This document shows positions 53,940-64,000 of a stretch of 64,000 bases of DNA, piece by piece (within the stretch, counting starts at the first letter, position 1; each line of letters starts with the position of its first letter). The stretch comes from Hyaloperonospora brassicae (lineage: Eukaryota > Oomycota > Peronosporomycetes > Peronosporales > Peronosporaceae), in the NCBI GenBank assembly GCA_947650285.1, contig CANTFL010001449.1, forward strand, positions 248,001 to 312,000, read 5' to 3'. The position numbers and the translations under genes are program-made. The notes under the pieces were generated by a model. It made no database searches and was not told the origin of the DNA. It saw only the letters and a list, made by a program, of their open reading frames with translations.

Positions 53940-55423
53940 CCGATACAGACTGAAGGACACAATCGTGGCCTCCTGATGGCAAATGGCCCGTTGCTAAGGC
54001 ACCGGAGCAGAGTGGGCCATTGGTGTTCTTCTTTTGCAATCTTCACAGTGTAGAATGGCGAAACGACGCTGTTGCTCCCACTTGGCTAACAACCTAACGT
54101 CACAGCCGAGCGATGCTACCTCACCGCTGTTGCTGCATATGAAGTGCCTGGTGCATGTACCTCGTTGTGTAAACTCACCTAGGGCTGGTGCTGAGCGAGG
54201 AAGCTCGGGATGAATCGGCTGGATGTCAGGCTGTGTGGTTGGATTGGGCACCGAGCTAGGCAAGCGAGTCGACAAATGGAGTTTGTAGCGCCGACCACTG
54301 TTTGAAGTCAACAATGGCTGATGAAGCGGCAAACTTTTGACGATCTGAAGAGGTGTGGGAAGACGTGAAGTGACGATGACGGTATCAGGTCATTCTGCGG
54401 CGGAGCTTTTGCTTATCGACTTGCATAGGCGCTGCAAATGCCCACCCCATACACGACCACATCCGCGATCCTGGTGTCTCATCCGCCATGTGACGCTCCG
54501 AGCTCAGCGCCTAAGACAGCGTCGTTGGCCGGGAAGCGCGAATGCGCCACCACTTTTTGACGTGCCGTATGTTTAGCAGTTCGGTCTGCAACCTCCTGGA
54601 CCCGTGATCGATATTGAGAACAACCTTGTGCTCTCCTGCTCTTTCTAGTTGGCCTTGTCGGTGGATGAGGACAATGATGATGAACAATTGCTGAAGCCGT
54701 GAAATGACCGGAAATGTCCCCGTCACGTCGAGCAGCAGTGCGACATGCACACGACGGTCCGCAGTCACAGGCAACGAAGGCACAATTGTGTGCTGAGTCG
54801 CCCTTTGTGTCATGGACCCAAAGTAGCCGCTGTAGCTCGACCCATGAGGACTTGCTTTTCTCCATCTCGTCGATGTCAAAGCTATGGATTGTCCTGGAAA
54901 GTCGCTACGACTTGACTCATCACGCACGGTAAGCGCCATTGCCGTAACACAGCACACAGCCGAGCGTCTGCTTTGTATTGCTTTGGGCCCAGAACGCGGA
55001 CACGTCCCTGCACTAGAGCACAGCTGTCTCGCTCTGGGGTGCTTGAGATTCGGAGTCACTTGACTTAGCCATGAGCTTCTCAGGTATCGGCCAGTACATC
55101 GTTTACATATCGTATAGTTGTAGGCGTCAAACGACGTGTCATTTCTTCCGCGGCCGTTCAGAAGCGGTCACTGTCATCACGACCGCAGTTTTGCTGTCAG
55201 TCCAAAAGTCGGATCTTGACCACGTGCGACTCGATGGCGCACCTTTTGTTGCCAATACATCAGGAACTATTGAAAGCGTCGCTGGAAGATCCGTGAGTGC
55301 GTGTGTGGATGAACGGGCGTTTGTTGCTCGGTTGTGTGGTGCACACGTTACGCAACATTCGCCCCACAACAACGCTCCGTCGCACGACCTTCAGTCGTTC
55401 ACAGCCTGTGGACATCGAGCGCC
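53940..55423. other. Intergenic / doubtful locus between the membrane protein and ITPase
   Basis: Contains the questionable XRCC2-like minus-strand frames listed separately. The plus strand has only short anonymous frames. The last 300 bp precede the ITPase start. Confidence 0.4.
53994..55059 (-). pseudogene. Possible XRCC2/RAD51-paralogue-like locus, degenerate or mis-framed
   Basis: Two minus-strand frames (55,059-54,511 and 54,332-53,994) show a faint resemblance to XRCC2 in order. HGSSYSGYFG stands where the Walker A loop (HGPEGTGKT) would be, VHVALLLDVTGTF resembles EVLFIDTDYHF, and a C-terminal HFICSNSGEVASL resembles the end of XRCC2. The Walker A lysine is missing and the frames are not joined by obvious introns. 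It could be a pseudogene, a divergent RAD51 paralogue, or chance. Treat the identity as a hint only. Confidence 0.25.
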
Positions 55424-56005
55424 ATGGCGAGTTGCAAACCTGTGCTGACGTTCGTGACTGGCAACAGCAACAAGCTCAAGGAGGTTGTAGCCATCCTGGG
55501 CACTGACTTTCCGTTCGAGCTGCGCAATCAGGCCGTGGATCTGCCCGAGCTGCAAGGCGAACCAGCTGACATTGCCAGGGAGAAGTGCCGCCTCGCGACC
55601 AAACAGGTGCAGGGCGCGGTGTTGGTAGAGGACACGTCGCTTTGTTTCAATGCGCTCGGGGGCCTGCCCGGGCCTTACATCAAGTGGTTCCTCGAGAAGA
55701 CAGGTCACGACGGGCTGAACAACATGCTCATTGCGTACGAGGACAAGTCTGCGTACGCCCAGTGCATCTTTGCCTACGCGTCGGCAGGCGCCGAGCCGCA
55801 AGTGTTTATTGGTCAGACCCATGGCACAATTGTGCCTGCTCGCGGTCCGACCACGTTTGGATGGGACCCAGTGTTCCAGCCTGACGGATTCGACAAGACG
55901 TACGCTGAAATGGACAAGCACACGAAGAACCAGATCTCGCACCGCTACAAGGCGCTCGAAGCATTTCGAGCTCACGTCATTGAGCCAACTCCTGATGACA
56001 AGTGA
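55424..56005 (+). CDS. Inosine triphosphate pyrophosphatase (ITPase/HAM1)
   Basis: A single exon of 193 residues starting [20 protein letters not shown]. The HAM1 motifs are complete: [10 protein letters not shown] (nucleotide loop), [26 protein letters not shown] with the catalytic/metal acidic pair, [10 protein letters not shown] and [13 protein letters not shown]. It hydrolyses ITP, dITP and XTP to monophosphates plus pyrophosphate, keeping deaminated purines out of RNA and DNA. Cytosolic. The next gene, also on the plus strand, starts 158 bp after its stop. Confidence 0.97.
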   Translation: MASCKPVLTFVTGNSNKLKEVVAILGTDFPFELRNQAVDLPELQGEPADIAREKCRLATKQVQGAVLVEDTSLCFNALGGLPGPYIKWFLEKTGHDGLNNMLIAYEDKSAYAQCIFAYASAGAEPQVFIGQTHGTIVPARGPTTFGWDPVFQPDGFDKTYAEMDKHTKNQISHRYKALEAFRAHVIEPTPDDK

Positions 56006-56162
56006 ATTGACTGAGCGCACCGTCGTAGACAGAAGTCGATACAATAGTGTGGCGTACCTTATTCTCCGTGCTCTTTGCGCTGGTCGGTTGCTGCGCCTGG
56101 GAACCATTTGCTGCAACATTATAGCGACATTGTTGTTTATTCCGGCTGACTCAGTCCTCGTT

Positions 56163-56679
56163 ATGTCGCTGCCTGTGGGGTACATGGAACCGCCGAGTTA
56201 CATTCAGCCGTCGGCGCTCGTTGAGATCCTGCGTAGCCCTAACACGTCGCCCAAACGTCCCATTATCATTGATGTGCGCGATACGGACTACGTTGGAGGC
56301 CACATCCGCTCGGCAGTAAACATTCCCGAGGACAATTTCATGGACGACGACGACGTGGACGCCCTTGTGGAAAAGTACAAGGACGAGGACGCCGTTGTCT
56401 TCCACTGCATGATGAGCCAAGTGCGTGGACCTTCCTGTGCCAAGAGGTTTAAGGCGCGGATGGAGGCTGTGCTCGAAGGCGCTGCGCACAAACCCCGAGT
56501 GCTCATTCTCCACGGTGGCTACGAACGGTTTGGCAGTGTGAGGAGTCGTTGGGTCTCCATGTTTGGCTGGACCCCTTTTGACGCCACGAAGACACACCCT
56601 GACATGTACTCGTTGCATGTGTGTTTGCTGTCAACAGATGTACAAGAACGAGGCCGATCTCATCGAAATGGACGACTGA
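56163..56679 (+). CDS. Rhodanese-fold CDC25/ACR2-like phosphatase (arsenate reductase-like)
   Basis: Two exons: 56,163-56,537 and 56,638-56,679 (intron 100 nt; 138 residues). The rhodanese domain fills the protein: PIIIDVRDTDYVGGHIRSAV (DxRD and GHI motifs), then VFHCMMSQVRGPSCAKRF with the C-x5-R active-site loop (Cys and Arg present), and LHGGYERF near the end. Plant CDC25/ACR2-type proteins have the very similar HCALSQVRG loop and act as arsenate reductases and, in vitro, as dual-specificity phosphatases. The intron is required to replace an extended readthrough frame by the short EADLIEMDD tail. It is convergent with the BRCT gene. Confidence 0.88.
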
Positions 56680-56715
56680 GTCTTCGATTCGGTGCTGCAA
56701 CGTAGGGACAAGACC

Positions 56716-59700
56716 CTAGAGCCGGTAGTCTGCGCGCTTGGTGGGCAGCGTTTGCTTCTTCGAAATGTAGTCAATGAGGAAGTTCGCCTTGAGACATTCG
56801 ATGTTGTGTGTCTTGAGCTTCTTCAGCCACAGGTCTCGCGTTGGCACTTCCGGTGGAAAGAGTGCCACAACAGGTGCCTCGGGGGTCGACTCCTTGGCCA
56901 AACTGTCAAAGTCAGCGGCAGACTTGCTAAGCGGGATCACTGAGCCGTTAGCAGCGAGAACGATGCGCTCGCACATATCACGCGGAGGCGTGCACTTCGC
57001 GTGGATGAAGAAACGCCAACCAGCGAATGCACCAGGATGCCCGCTAGCGCGCTTTTTGCGCCAGTACTCGCACACCCCTGGCCATATTCGCGCATCAATA
57101 TCCTTACTGTCGGATTTGTGCCTCCCCCACTCATGCACAGCTTCATCAACAAACTCTTTGGCTGCTGCACTAGCGTCCAGATACGAAGGCTTTACGATCC
57201 ACTGCAATTGACAACGTGGACAACGCACCATTTGTTGTTAGAATAAGGCACAGCAACGTTCAGCAACATTCCCCATCATAGCGCTAACCTTGCCAGCTGC
57301 ACATCCAGCAATGAACTTTTCCGTCCGCTTGAGCTCGGTGCAAACGATGTGCGTACATTTGCTGTCGAACACGCGACCGAACTCACTAACGCTTGCACCC
57401 AATGAAGTGATTATCGCGGTGTGCATCGCTGCCTGGTCTCGATCGCCGGTCAGGAGAAATACGCGCTTATCTTTTGGAGCTAAGGACGCGCCTGACTTTT
57501 TCGCACCGGCGTTCTCTTTTTTCTGCTTCTTCGTAGAGCTCCTGCTTGACTTATCCAATCCATCCGGCTCATCGCCCTTGCGCTTCGTTGTTGTGGACTT
57601 CTTAGCCGACACTTCGGTCGCTGTCGCTTCCTCCTGGTCAGCTATGACGATACTCGCTGTCTCCAGAGTGCTGGTACGAAGCGGTGACTTCTTTACAGCT
57701 TCGACTTGCACGCCGGTTTCCTTCGCCTTGTCCACACATTCTCGTTCCATTACTTTCACACGTGCGGACACTTGCTCAGACTTCTTCTGTCGAGTACTTC
57801 TCTTGTTCTGTGGAGAATCGTTTGTGCTTGTCGGTGTATCAAACAGCGTGCAAGCTACGTCTTTCGAATGACAGGGCGTCGAGCTTGATAGATTGGACGT
57901 TGCCGCCGGTGTCGTTGCTACGCAGTTAGCCGGCACCGTCTTGTCGCTAGGCGTAGGCACCTTGTCGATCTCTGTGAGAATACCGTCGACATCGAAGCGC
58001 CCTTGACCAGACTTCTTCGCCTTTTTTGCACTTCTGGTGCTAGGCGTGATCGCTGCGGTCGCATCGCATATTACCGTATCGTCAACTTCAGTGTCTACGC
58101 TCGCCTTCTTCTTCACACTGCGATCTGATGACGTGCTAACTGTATCAGCCTTGTTGACGACGTACCGAAACTCATCTTCGGGAACGTGCTCCCACTTCGA
58201 CAAGCATGCAAAGATCCACTATAACCACACATACAACGTCATTATCCTTTCTCGAGACGGCAAACAACAAAAGTGCACAGATACCTCGTGACTCAAGACG
58301 TTGTCAAATCCCCAGCTCAGCGCCCTCTTGTACTTCTCTCCAGAAGTATCGTGGCACAGAAGGTGCGTCGAGTGCGTCCTGGAAAGCACCGGAAGCAAGC
58401 ACGCACCCGTGGCGTGGATAGCGATTTGTAATTCTTCACGTGTCGGGCTTGACTGACTCGAGTACCCAGACAAGGTCACTACCAAATACTGCATTCCTGG
58501 AGTGCCGCCAAACGAGCAAACTGGTCGCTGAATCGCCTCGTTGAACGGAGTCGGCTTGCGGACTTGTACCAGTCCTGCCAGAACCCAATAGATGCTCACC
58601 ACTTTTTTGTCTTGACGCACGGCCTCGTTGTACTCAAATCCCCCACGGTACCGGCACACGACGAACGACGCATTCATAACTACCTTGCGCACGATTTCCT
58701 GATACGAGTCACCCACCGGGACATTTGCTACTTTGGCATCCACCGCCTTCAACATGTCCGAAAGCTTTTGTCGTAGCAGTGGGGCTATATGCTGCGCGAG
58801 TAGCACTATCGCACCTTGCAACGATTTTTTCATTGCCTTCAATTTCTGCAAACAACCACAAATCTGTCAATAACGATGCACACCATCTACCACTACAAAG
58901 CGCACGGCTAACTAAGCTACTACGTGCAATTCTTCACCTCATTAGACAGCTTGCGAATTACCGAAAGTTCCGCGCCAAGTTCAGTCTTTTCTCGTTGATA
59001 CACCTGCGCACATTTGCTAAGGTTCAGATCGTCTAGCTGCACTTTTGGCTGTGTCTTCCAGTTGCGCTTCTTCTTGTCCACATTCGTAGCAGCAGCTCCA
59101 CTATGCTTGTGATCAAAAGGATCTTCCGCCACGCGACTCTGTCGCATCACGCACTCCTCAATCCACGTATACTTGACGTGATGCTGCTTCGACAGTCCAG
59201 CACGTTGCCCCATGAAAGCAACAACACAACTCGGCAGCAAGAATGTCGAGTCCAGCGACTGCGACGACAAATGCTGACGCCATGCGTCGACACTCCGACC
59301 TAGATCGGTTTTAGAAAAGTGAACCTGCAGCACGTTCTCGTCTCCCTCCTGCTCTTCTTCGGGCTCCGACACCGCAGCGTTGGCACTGCTTTCGTCTCCG
59401 TACAAAACATGCGTCGCTCCTCGAGCGACATCCTTGTCGTCAACAATTTGCCCGCCAAAGTGCGAAATGAGTCCATTAATGACCTTCCGCGGGTCTTTTT
59501 CCATGGTTCCAGCTGAGATCGCGAGTGTCGAGAAAATGAGCACCGGATTAGGGCTAAAGCGGTCCACGGGAAGCAGCTGTTGCAGCAAAAATGTGCGGAA
59601 GACCCACTCGGGCCGCACAAGAGCTACAAAGCGCTCGTGTCGCTGCTTTACAAAGGTGTGGTAGGTCTTGGGATGGCACACGACGTGGGTCACGGCGCTG

Positions 59701-59870
59701 CCGGTAGCAGTGTCGGCTTCAGTCAGCAGCGTGGCACCACCGTCACGGAGGCACAGCTCAAGCGCGAGCCGCTCGACCGCGTCTAACTCCGCCGGGTGGA
59801 CGACGCATTGCATCGACGCGTACAGAGAGTGCTGCCGCATCTCAGGCACTTGCTTTTTCTTGGCTGGCAT
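56716..59870 (-). CDS. Multi-BRCT-domain protein (TopBP1/Rad4-like, about six BRCT domains)
   Basis: Four exons (high to low): 58,938-59,870; 58,285-58,845; 57,289-58,218; 56,716-57,201 (969 residues). BRCT-like modules are seen at residues about 15-75 (THVVCHPKTYH, WVFRTFLL), 100-250 (LISHFGGQIVDD, HVLYGD, KYTWIEECV), 330-410 (VVSIYWVLAGL), 430-500 (THLLCHDTSG, then WIFACLSKWEHV), 730-810 (VFLLTGDRD, ITSLGASVSEF, THIVC, WIVKPSYLD) and 840-965 (FFIHAKCTPP onward). A Ser/Lys-rich linker (about 500-720) with TPS, SPQ and SPLR sites separates the pairs. Paired BRCTs bind phosphoproteins in replication checkpoint and repair. The exact orthologue (TopBP1, ECT2-like or plant MEI1-like) cannot be decided by eye. 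Confidence 0.8.
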
Positions 59871-60418
59871 CGGAGAGCGCGCGTTAGAAATGAACGTGTC
59901 GTTTAGAAACGGAGGGGCAATAATCGCGAGTCTGTAAACTACATTGATATATATATATAACCTCGCAGGCGCCTCCTTACGTTTTTTGCCATCTGCGCTT
60001 TTCGCAGCGTCGGTAAACAACAACAGTGGGCTGTCAGAAGTGGTTTGGCTGCGCACACGCACATGCGCCCGCCCGCGCGCTTGTGTTGTTTTGTGAAAGT
60101 TGAAGACGACAGGAAAGCGGATGCACACGTCGATTGGTCCAGAGATCTATAGCTCGTCACGGCCGGAACAGCGCGCGCCGCGATCGAGATCCGAGCAGCT
60201 CCACGTACGCTGAGAAGAGGAACACCTCTTGGGAGGAAAGGGCGATACATGAGCAGCAGACGCGACGGGAGTGGGGCAGTGAAAGGCTGCAGCGATAGCA
60301 CGCAGCCTGAGAGATTGTGCGTGCGTGGACAAATGCATTTGCAGCTAGCGCGAAGACGGACCGCAGCTGAACCGCCGCGTCACTCTTTGCATGCCCTTGC
60401 GCCAACAACAGTGGCGTT
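59871..60418. other. Intergenic between BRCT and COG4 genes (0.55 kb)
   Basis: Both genes are on the minus strand; the gap holds the BRCT promoter and the COG4 3' end. A TATATATATA tract (59,949-59,959) lies 79-89 bp upstream of the BRCT start and could be a TATA-like element or part of the leader. Nothing else is seen. Confidence 0.45.
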
Positions 60419-62959
60419 CTACTTCAGGACCAGCTGATTGATGTCTGCATCGACAAACTCTACGCGACGTGATAGTATCTCCTTCACACGATCGGCTGGT
60501 AACTTCCAAGCTACGCCGCGGTGTCGCCGCCCGTACACGTCCAGTACGTCGTGAGGACTGTCCACGTTCAGAACCTCGGAAAGCTGGGTCAAAGCGGCGA
60601 ACGTCTCACGTACTTCGTCATTGGCGCCACCTTCACCGCTGAAAAACGTGCTAATAACACGCACGTCTTTATCGAATTGCAACGCCCCCAGCTGATTGAC
60701 GCGAGCAACTCGACTGACGAACCAAGCTTCGAGCTGAGTCGCAGTGTATTGGGCCACGCCCTGCACGACAGCACGGTAATTGCTCCGCGACAAGCTCTCA
60801 CGGAAGCAGCTTAGCAGCGAATGCAACCCGCGTACAAAGACGTGTGCAAACGGATCATTTGCCTCGTTGAATGTGAATGTTGCCTCCGTCAGCTCATACT
60901 GTACGCCGTTGCGTCTATGCGCAGACGACAGAGCTGTTGCGGATGCCGCCAAAGCCGAGGCTGCGGAAACTGCCGACAAGGAGGGCGACAACAGACTGTT
61001 GAGAAACGAAGCGATCTTGGGCTCCAGAAGCTTCAACAGCTTTTTTCGTGACGCTTCAAGCAGCTGCCGAAGTTCGGCTGATGCATCTTCGAGCGCGTTG
61101 AGACAAGTCATAATGTGTTGTGGTACCTCTGGGAAGGCTTCGGGCAGCTCGTGTTGGAACTCGCTCTTCAATTGTGCGATGTATCCAGAAGTCACCTCCA
61201 AGCTGTTGAGTACGACGTCAGGTGTGTGTTCCTTGCGCTGCTCCGACGATTGACCAGCCATCTCACCGCCACCATTGACACCGCCTACAGGCCCAACAGT
61301 CTTGCTAAGCTTAGCAAATTGCTGCTGCATCTGACCGCGCAACTGCACAGAAGAAGAAACCAACAAACTTGCCGCATCTCCAGCTGTTATGTCCATTTTC
61401 GCGGACGTAGTCATGCGACGGATGCGGCTTCGCATCGTGTCTCCCACGACGTCACGTAGTACCGTGTTGATCATGTTGAGAACCCCAGCCGCGCTGTCGA
61501 CATGGCCCGTCGCCAATGCGCGCGACCCACTGTTGCGTGCTACGTAAAAGATCTCGTCAATGGCTGATGAAATCGGGAAGCAAATCAGTGCATCGCCGCC
61601 ATCAACTCCGACTTCAGTACCGCGAGAACCATCACTTCCGGATGTGAAATGCAGTTCTTCCCACTGAAAAGCTTTTTGTGCAGCTTGGTTCAGCAGTGCG
61701 TTCTCGAAGAAACAGTAGAACCCTGCCAGCTCCTGGACTGTTTTTCCCAGCTCACTTTCTTGGACTGAAGGTAACTGAGGAACGTCCTCGGCATCAGTAG
61801 CACTCGTCGGCTCATCGTGTCCAGGTTCCGTAGTTCCCTGCATTTCTTCGTCTTTGTCTTCACACGCCACGCGTGAGCGCATAAAGCGCTCGTAAGTTTG
61901 CGTGTGCTGAATCACTAGTGCCATTTCATTCAGCTGTTCATTCATCACGGCTACGCAATCGTCCTTGAGATCGCCTCGTTCAGCTTGAGCTCCACGGCTG
62001 TTGGTGCTGCAATTGGACGATGGCGTCACATCAGTCGAAGCCAGCGACCCCAGGTGCCCCACGTTCGTGATGCGCTCGTGAAATTTGCGTTGTGCCATGT
62101 ATGTGTTCAACAGCGCCACGGCCGACTGCTCGCCCATCGTGTAAAGCTTTACTACAAATCGAGTCGGACCGTGTACTCGATCAAAGCACTGAGACAGCAA
62201 CTTTGCGTGCAGCTGTGCTTCTTGTGCCACTTGGTTGAACACCTCTGCAAGGCGTGTGAGTACTTCCTGAGTATCAGAGCCATCAACATGAGGATCTCCG
62301 TCTCGCTTCATGGACTCGTCCAATGACCGTTGGACGTGCTCCAGCAGCATCATCAGTCCACGTTCCTCATAGTCCTTTCCCACCAATTTAAACAGCGGCG
62401 CGTACGTCTCGATCTTGCGGTTGTCCCCCGTCCGCAATCCGTCGTCGAAAGCACTTTCAATAACTCCTTTGAGGTCGTTCTCCATCGTGTCGACACGCAA
62501 CTTGTCGGCTACGTCCAGTGCCGTTTGCTGTTCAATGCTCTTGAGTGTCTGCAGAAAAGTAGCAGCTTCGGGGTACCTCTGCTGCAGCATAGCGCGTCGG
62601 ATGCCCGCCAACGCGTTGCGCAGCGTCAGGAGCTGCGCCGACTGCTCGAGCACCACGCTCAGGCGCGATTGGATCACGTCCAGCCGTCGCACTTCGCGCG
62701 TCATCTTCTCGGCGATCTCATTTGCGTTCGCAACACGCTCGACAACTGCGCCAGTCTGTGCACATAGTACCGTTACTTCAGGCGTCAATTGACGCAACGA
62801 ACGCAAGGAGTGCTGGGCGGCCGTTTTCTCCGGGGCTACAGGATCCACAGCAAAGGCGAGAGATTCCTCGTGTAGTTGCTGCTGCTTTTGCTGCACAAGC
62901 TCGAGCTGCGCGACGAGCGTCGCGTGCTGCTGCTGCCGCCGGCGTTTCGAGGCTCTCAT
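60419..62959 (-). CDS. COG4: Conserved oligomeric Golgi complex subunit 4 (COG4)
   Basis: A single exon of 846 residues. The N-terminus is a Gln-rich coiled coil (QLELVQQKQQQLHEESL). COG4-type sequence follows: VRRLDVIQSRLSVVLEQSAQ, LRNALAGIRRAMLQQRYPEA and ETYAPLFKLVGKDYEE. GPTRFVVKLYTMGEQ comes after, then a Ser/Asp-rich insert. The C-terminal block TQLSEVLNVDSPHDVLDVYG, GVAWKLPADRVKEILSRRVE and FVDADINQL matches the conserved COG4 end ([20 protein letters not shown] in animals). COG tethers retrograde vesicles at the Golgi, and COG4 binds SNAREs through its C-terminal half. The start is the ATG at the beginning of the open frame, with A/T-rich sequence upstream. Confidence 0.93.
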   Translation of the reverse strand: MRASKRRRQQQHATLVAQLELVQQKQQQLHEESLAFAVDPVAPEKTAAQHSLRSLRQLTPEVTVLCAQTGAVVERVANANEIAEKMTREVRRLDVIQSRLSVVLEQSAQLLTLRNALAGIRRAMLQQRYPEAATFLQTLKSIEQQTALDVADKLRVDTMENDLKGVIESAFDDGLRTGDNRKIETYAPLFKLVGKDYEERGLMMLLEHVQRSLDESMKRDGDPHVDGSDTQEVLTRLAEVFNQVAQEAQLHAKLLSQCFDRVHGPTRFVVKLYTMGEQSAVALLNTYMAQRKFHERITNVGHLGSLASTDVTPSSNCSTNSRGAQAERGDLKDDCVAVMNEQLNEMALVIQHTQTYERFMRSRVACEDKDEEMQGTTEPGHDEPTSATDAEDVPQLPSVQESELGKTVQELAGFYCFFENALLNQAAQKAFQWEELHFTSGSDGSRGTEVGVDGGDALICFPISSAIDEIFYVARNSGSRALATGHVDSAAGVLNMINTVLRDVVGDTMRSRIRRMTTSAKMDITAGDAASLLVSSSVQLRGQMQQQFAKLSKTVGPVGGVNGGGEMAGQSSEQRKEHTPDVVLNSLEVTSGYIAQLKSEFQHELPEAFPEVPQHIMTCLNALEDASAELRQLLEASRKKLLKLLEPKIASFLNSLLSPSLSAVSAASALAASATALSSAHRRNGVQYELTEATFTFNEANDPFAHVFVRGLHSLLSCFRESLSRSNYRAVVQGVAQYTATQLEAWFVSRVARVNQLGALQFDKDVRVISTFFSGEGGANDEVRETFAALTQLSEVLNVDSPHDVLDVYGRRHRGVAWKLPADRVKEILSRRVEFVDADINQLVLK

Positions 62960-64000
62960 TGTTTCAAAAAAAGTAGCACTAATGCCTGAGCGAGACTGTG
63001 CTTGAGTTACTTCAAGGAGGTCGAGTGGTTTTTCATCTCGTATTTGTATCTTGTGTCGGCGCTCCGGCTACGTACGTCTTCTCGTGCTGCATGTGAGAGC
63101 TATTATCACTGAACATCATCAAGTGAACGTTCTTCCGACTAAAGCTAATCATATAAAACGCGTTTGGGCTTTCCGATAAAAAGCAATGACGAGCATGTTA
63201 TACTTGCTTCTTTCTCGACCGTTGACATATTCCGTCTCGAAAAGAAGCCATTGCGGTAGGCGTAAAGCGAACCACGCGCCTTTACTTATGTGCTAATGTA
63301 GCGGGTAGGGCCTTTTCTCCGCAAGATGCATCGTGCATGAGTTGATGGGAAAGGTGAGAAAAGGTAGTTCAGTCGGTGAATGGTCGAGAGAGTAGGAACA
63401 GGCGATTCAGTAAATGGGTGGACGGACATTCGTTCGAGCGGGAACGGCGCGTCAGTCTGCAAATTAAAGGGAAAGCAGTAACGGCATAGTAGCGAGCATC
63501 AACAAACACAACGCATAATCTATTTTCCCTCATCTACTCATCAGCCATAATTTATACATGAGCCCAATAGCTACGCCGAATAACACGAACGTCGCATCGG
63601 TGACAGTAGGCCATGCAAGGGCCTCGCCGGCACGCGCAGCAACCCCGCGGCGCGCCGCAGATGTCGTTGGAGTGCGCCAGCTATAAAAAGAAAATCGGTT
63701 ACCGACAACAAAATCCATCTTGGCCCTAGCTATCCCCTCGGAACGCATTGAGAAGATAGAGACTTCCCGAACGCATATCGACGGGAATAAGCATGCGCGG
63801 CGCGATGGAGAGTGGACAATTTGCGTCAGCTCTGGAAGAGAAGATGGGGGAAAGATCAATGACTGTCGATGGGCTGAGAAACTCTCCTAAGCACAGCAGC
63901 GTATAGTCAAGCGCTGCCACTACTGCCGACGTCTGCCATTGGGGACTCGTTGTTCTCGTTGCTTCGGGCTTGTGTTGGATGCCGTACAAACAGCAGAATC
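62960..64000. other. Right end of window, mostly intergenic
   Basis: No confident gene apart from the small frame listed at 63,530-63,718. The region from 63,100 to 63,480 has no long open frame. Confidence 0.45.
63530..63718 (-). CDS. Possible small single-span membrane protein
   Basis: The minus strand gives MDFVVGNRFSFYSWRTPTTS through TVTDATFVLFGVAIGLMYKLW and stops (62 residues). A hydrophobic stretch near the C-terminus (ATFVLFGVAIGLMY) would make one membrane span, with a basic tail KLWLMSR. Size and shape resemble small mitochondrial inner-membrane proteins, but I recognise no family. The frame is open further upstream (to 63,859) and a longer or spliced form is possible; a short GT...AG pair within residues 6-13 leaves the model uncertain. 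Confidence 0.35.
   Translation of the reverse strand: MDFVVGNRFSFYSWRTPTTSAARRGVAARAGEALAWPTVTDATFVLFGVAIGLMYKLWLMSR

Overview
The window reads as nuclear DNA of an oomycete, probably of the Phytophthora/downy-mildew group. The evidence is a GPI-anchored elicitin-like protein, short GT-AG introns (about 55-145 nt) in otherwise compact genes, and Ty3/gypsy and Ty1/copia remnants of the kind common in these genomes. I cannot name the species. All gene models were spliced by eye from reading frames and GT/AG sites. They are strongest where they join recognised domains into one open frame.

The window has two compartments. Positions 1 to about 21,600 are gene-poor, repeat-rich and, in places, AT-rich. 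They hold a decayed non-LTR retrotransposon (endonuclease, reverse transcriptase, zinc finger, RNase H; about 1-5,110), a minus-strand gypsy-like gag/protease remnant (about 9,365-12,320) with an inverted partner of its 3' end at 6,960-7,085, a GATC-rich 18-bp tandem repeat, a 20/21-bp minisatellite (14,901-15,323), a pair of hairpins (17,105-17,173) and a roughly 330-bp (TAG)n microsatellite (20,399-20,729). I found no intact gene there.

From 21,676 on, genes are dense and apparently intact. In order they are: a DIX-domain/protein-kinase fusion (+), an elicitin-like protein (-), an ADAL-type deaminase (-), SRP receptor alpha (+), histone H2B (+), a PX-domain protein (+), VPS50/syndetin (-), protein phosphatase 5 (+) and TTI1 (-). 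A decayed copia element interrupts at about 43,985-46,540. Then come phosphofructokinase (+), alanine aminotransferase (+), a novel single-span membrane protein (+), a doubtful XRCC2-like locus (-), an ITPase (+), a CDC25/ACR2-like rhodanese phosphatase (+), a multi-BRCT protein (-), COG4 (-) and a possible small membrane protein (-).

Most of these are housekeeping genes for membrane traffic (SR-alpha, VPS50, COG4, PX protein), genome maintenance and signalling (TTI1, BRCT protein, PP5, H2B) and metabolism (PFK, alanine aminotransferase, ITPase, ADAL). They do not form one pathway. The most unusual gene is the DIX-kinase fusion at the edge of the repeat-rich block. The secreted elicitin-like gene sits beside it.
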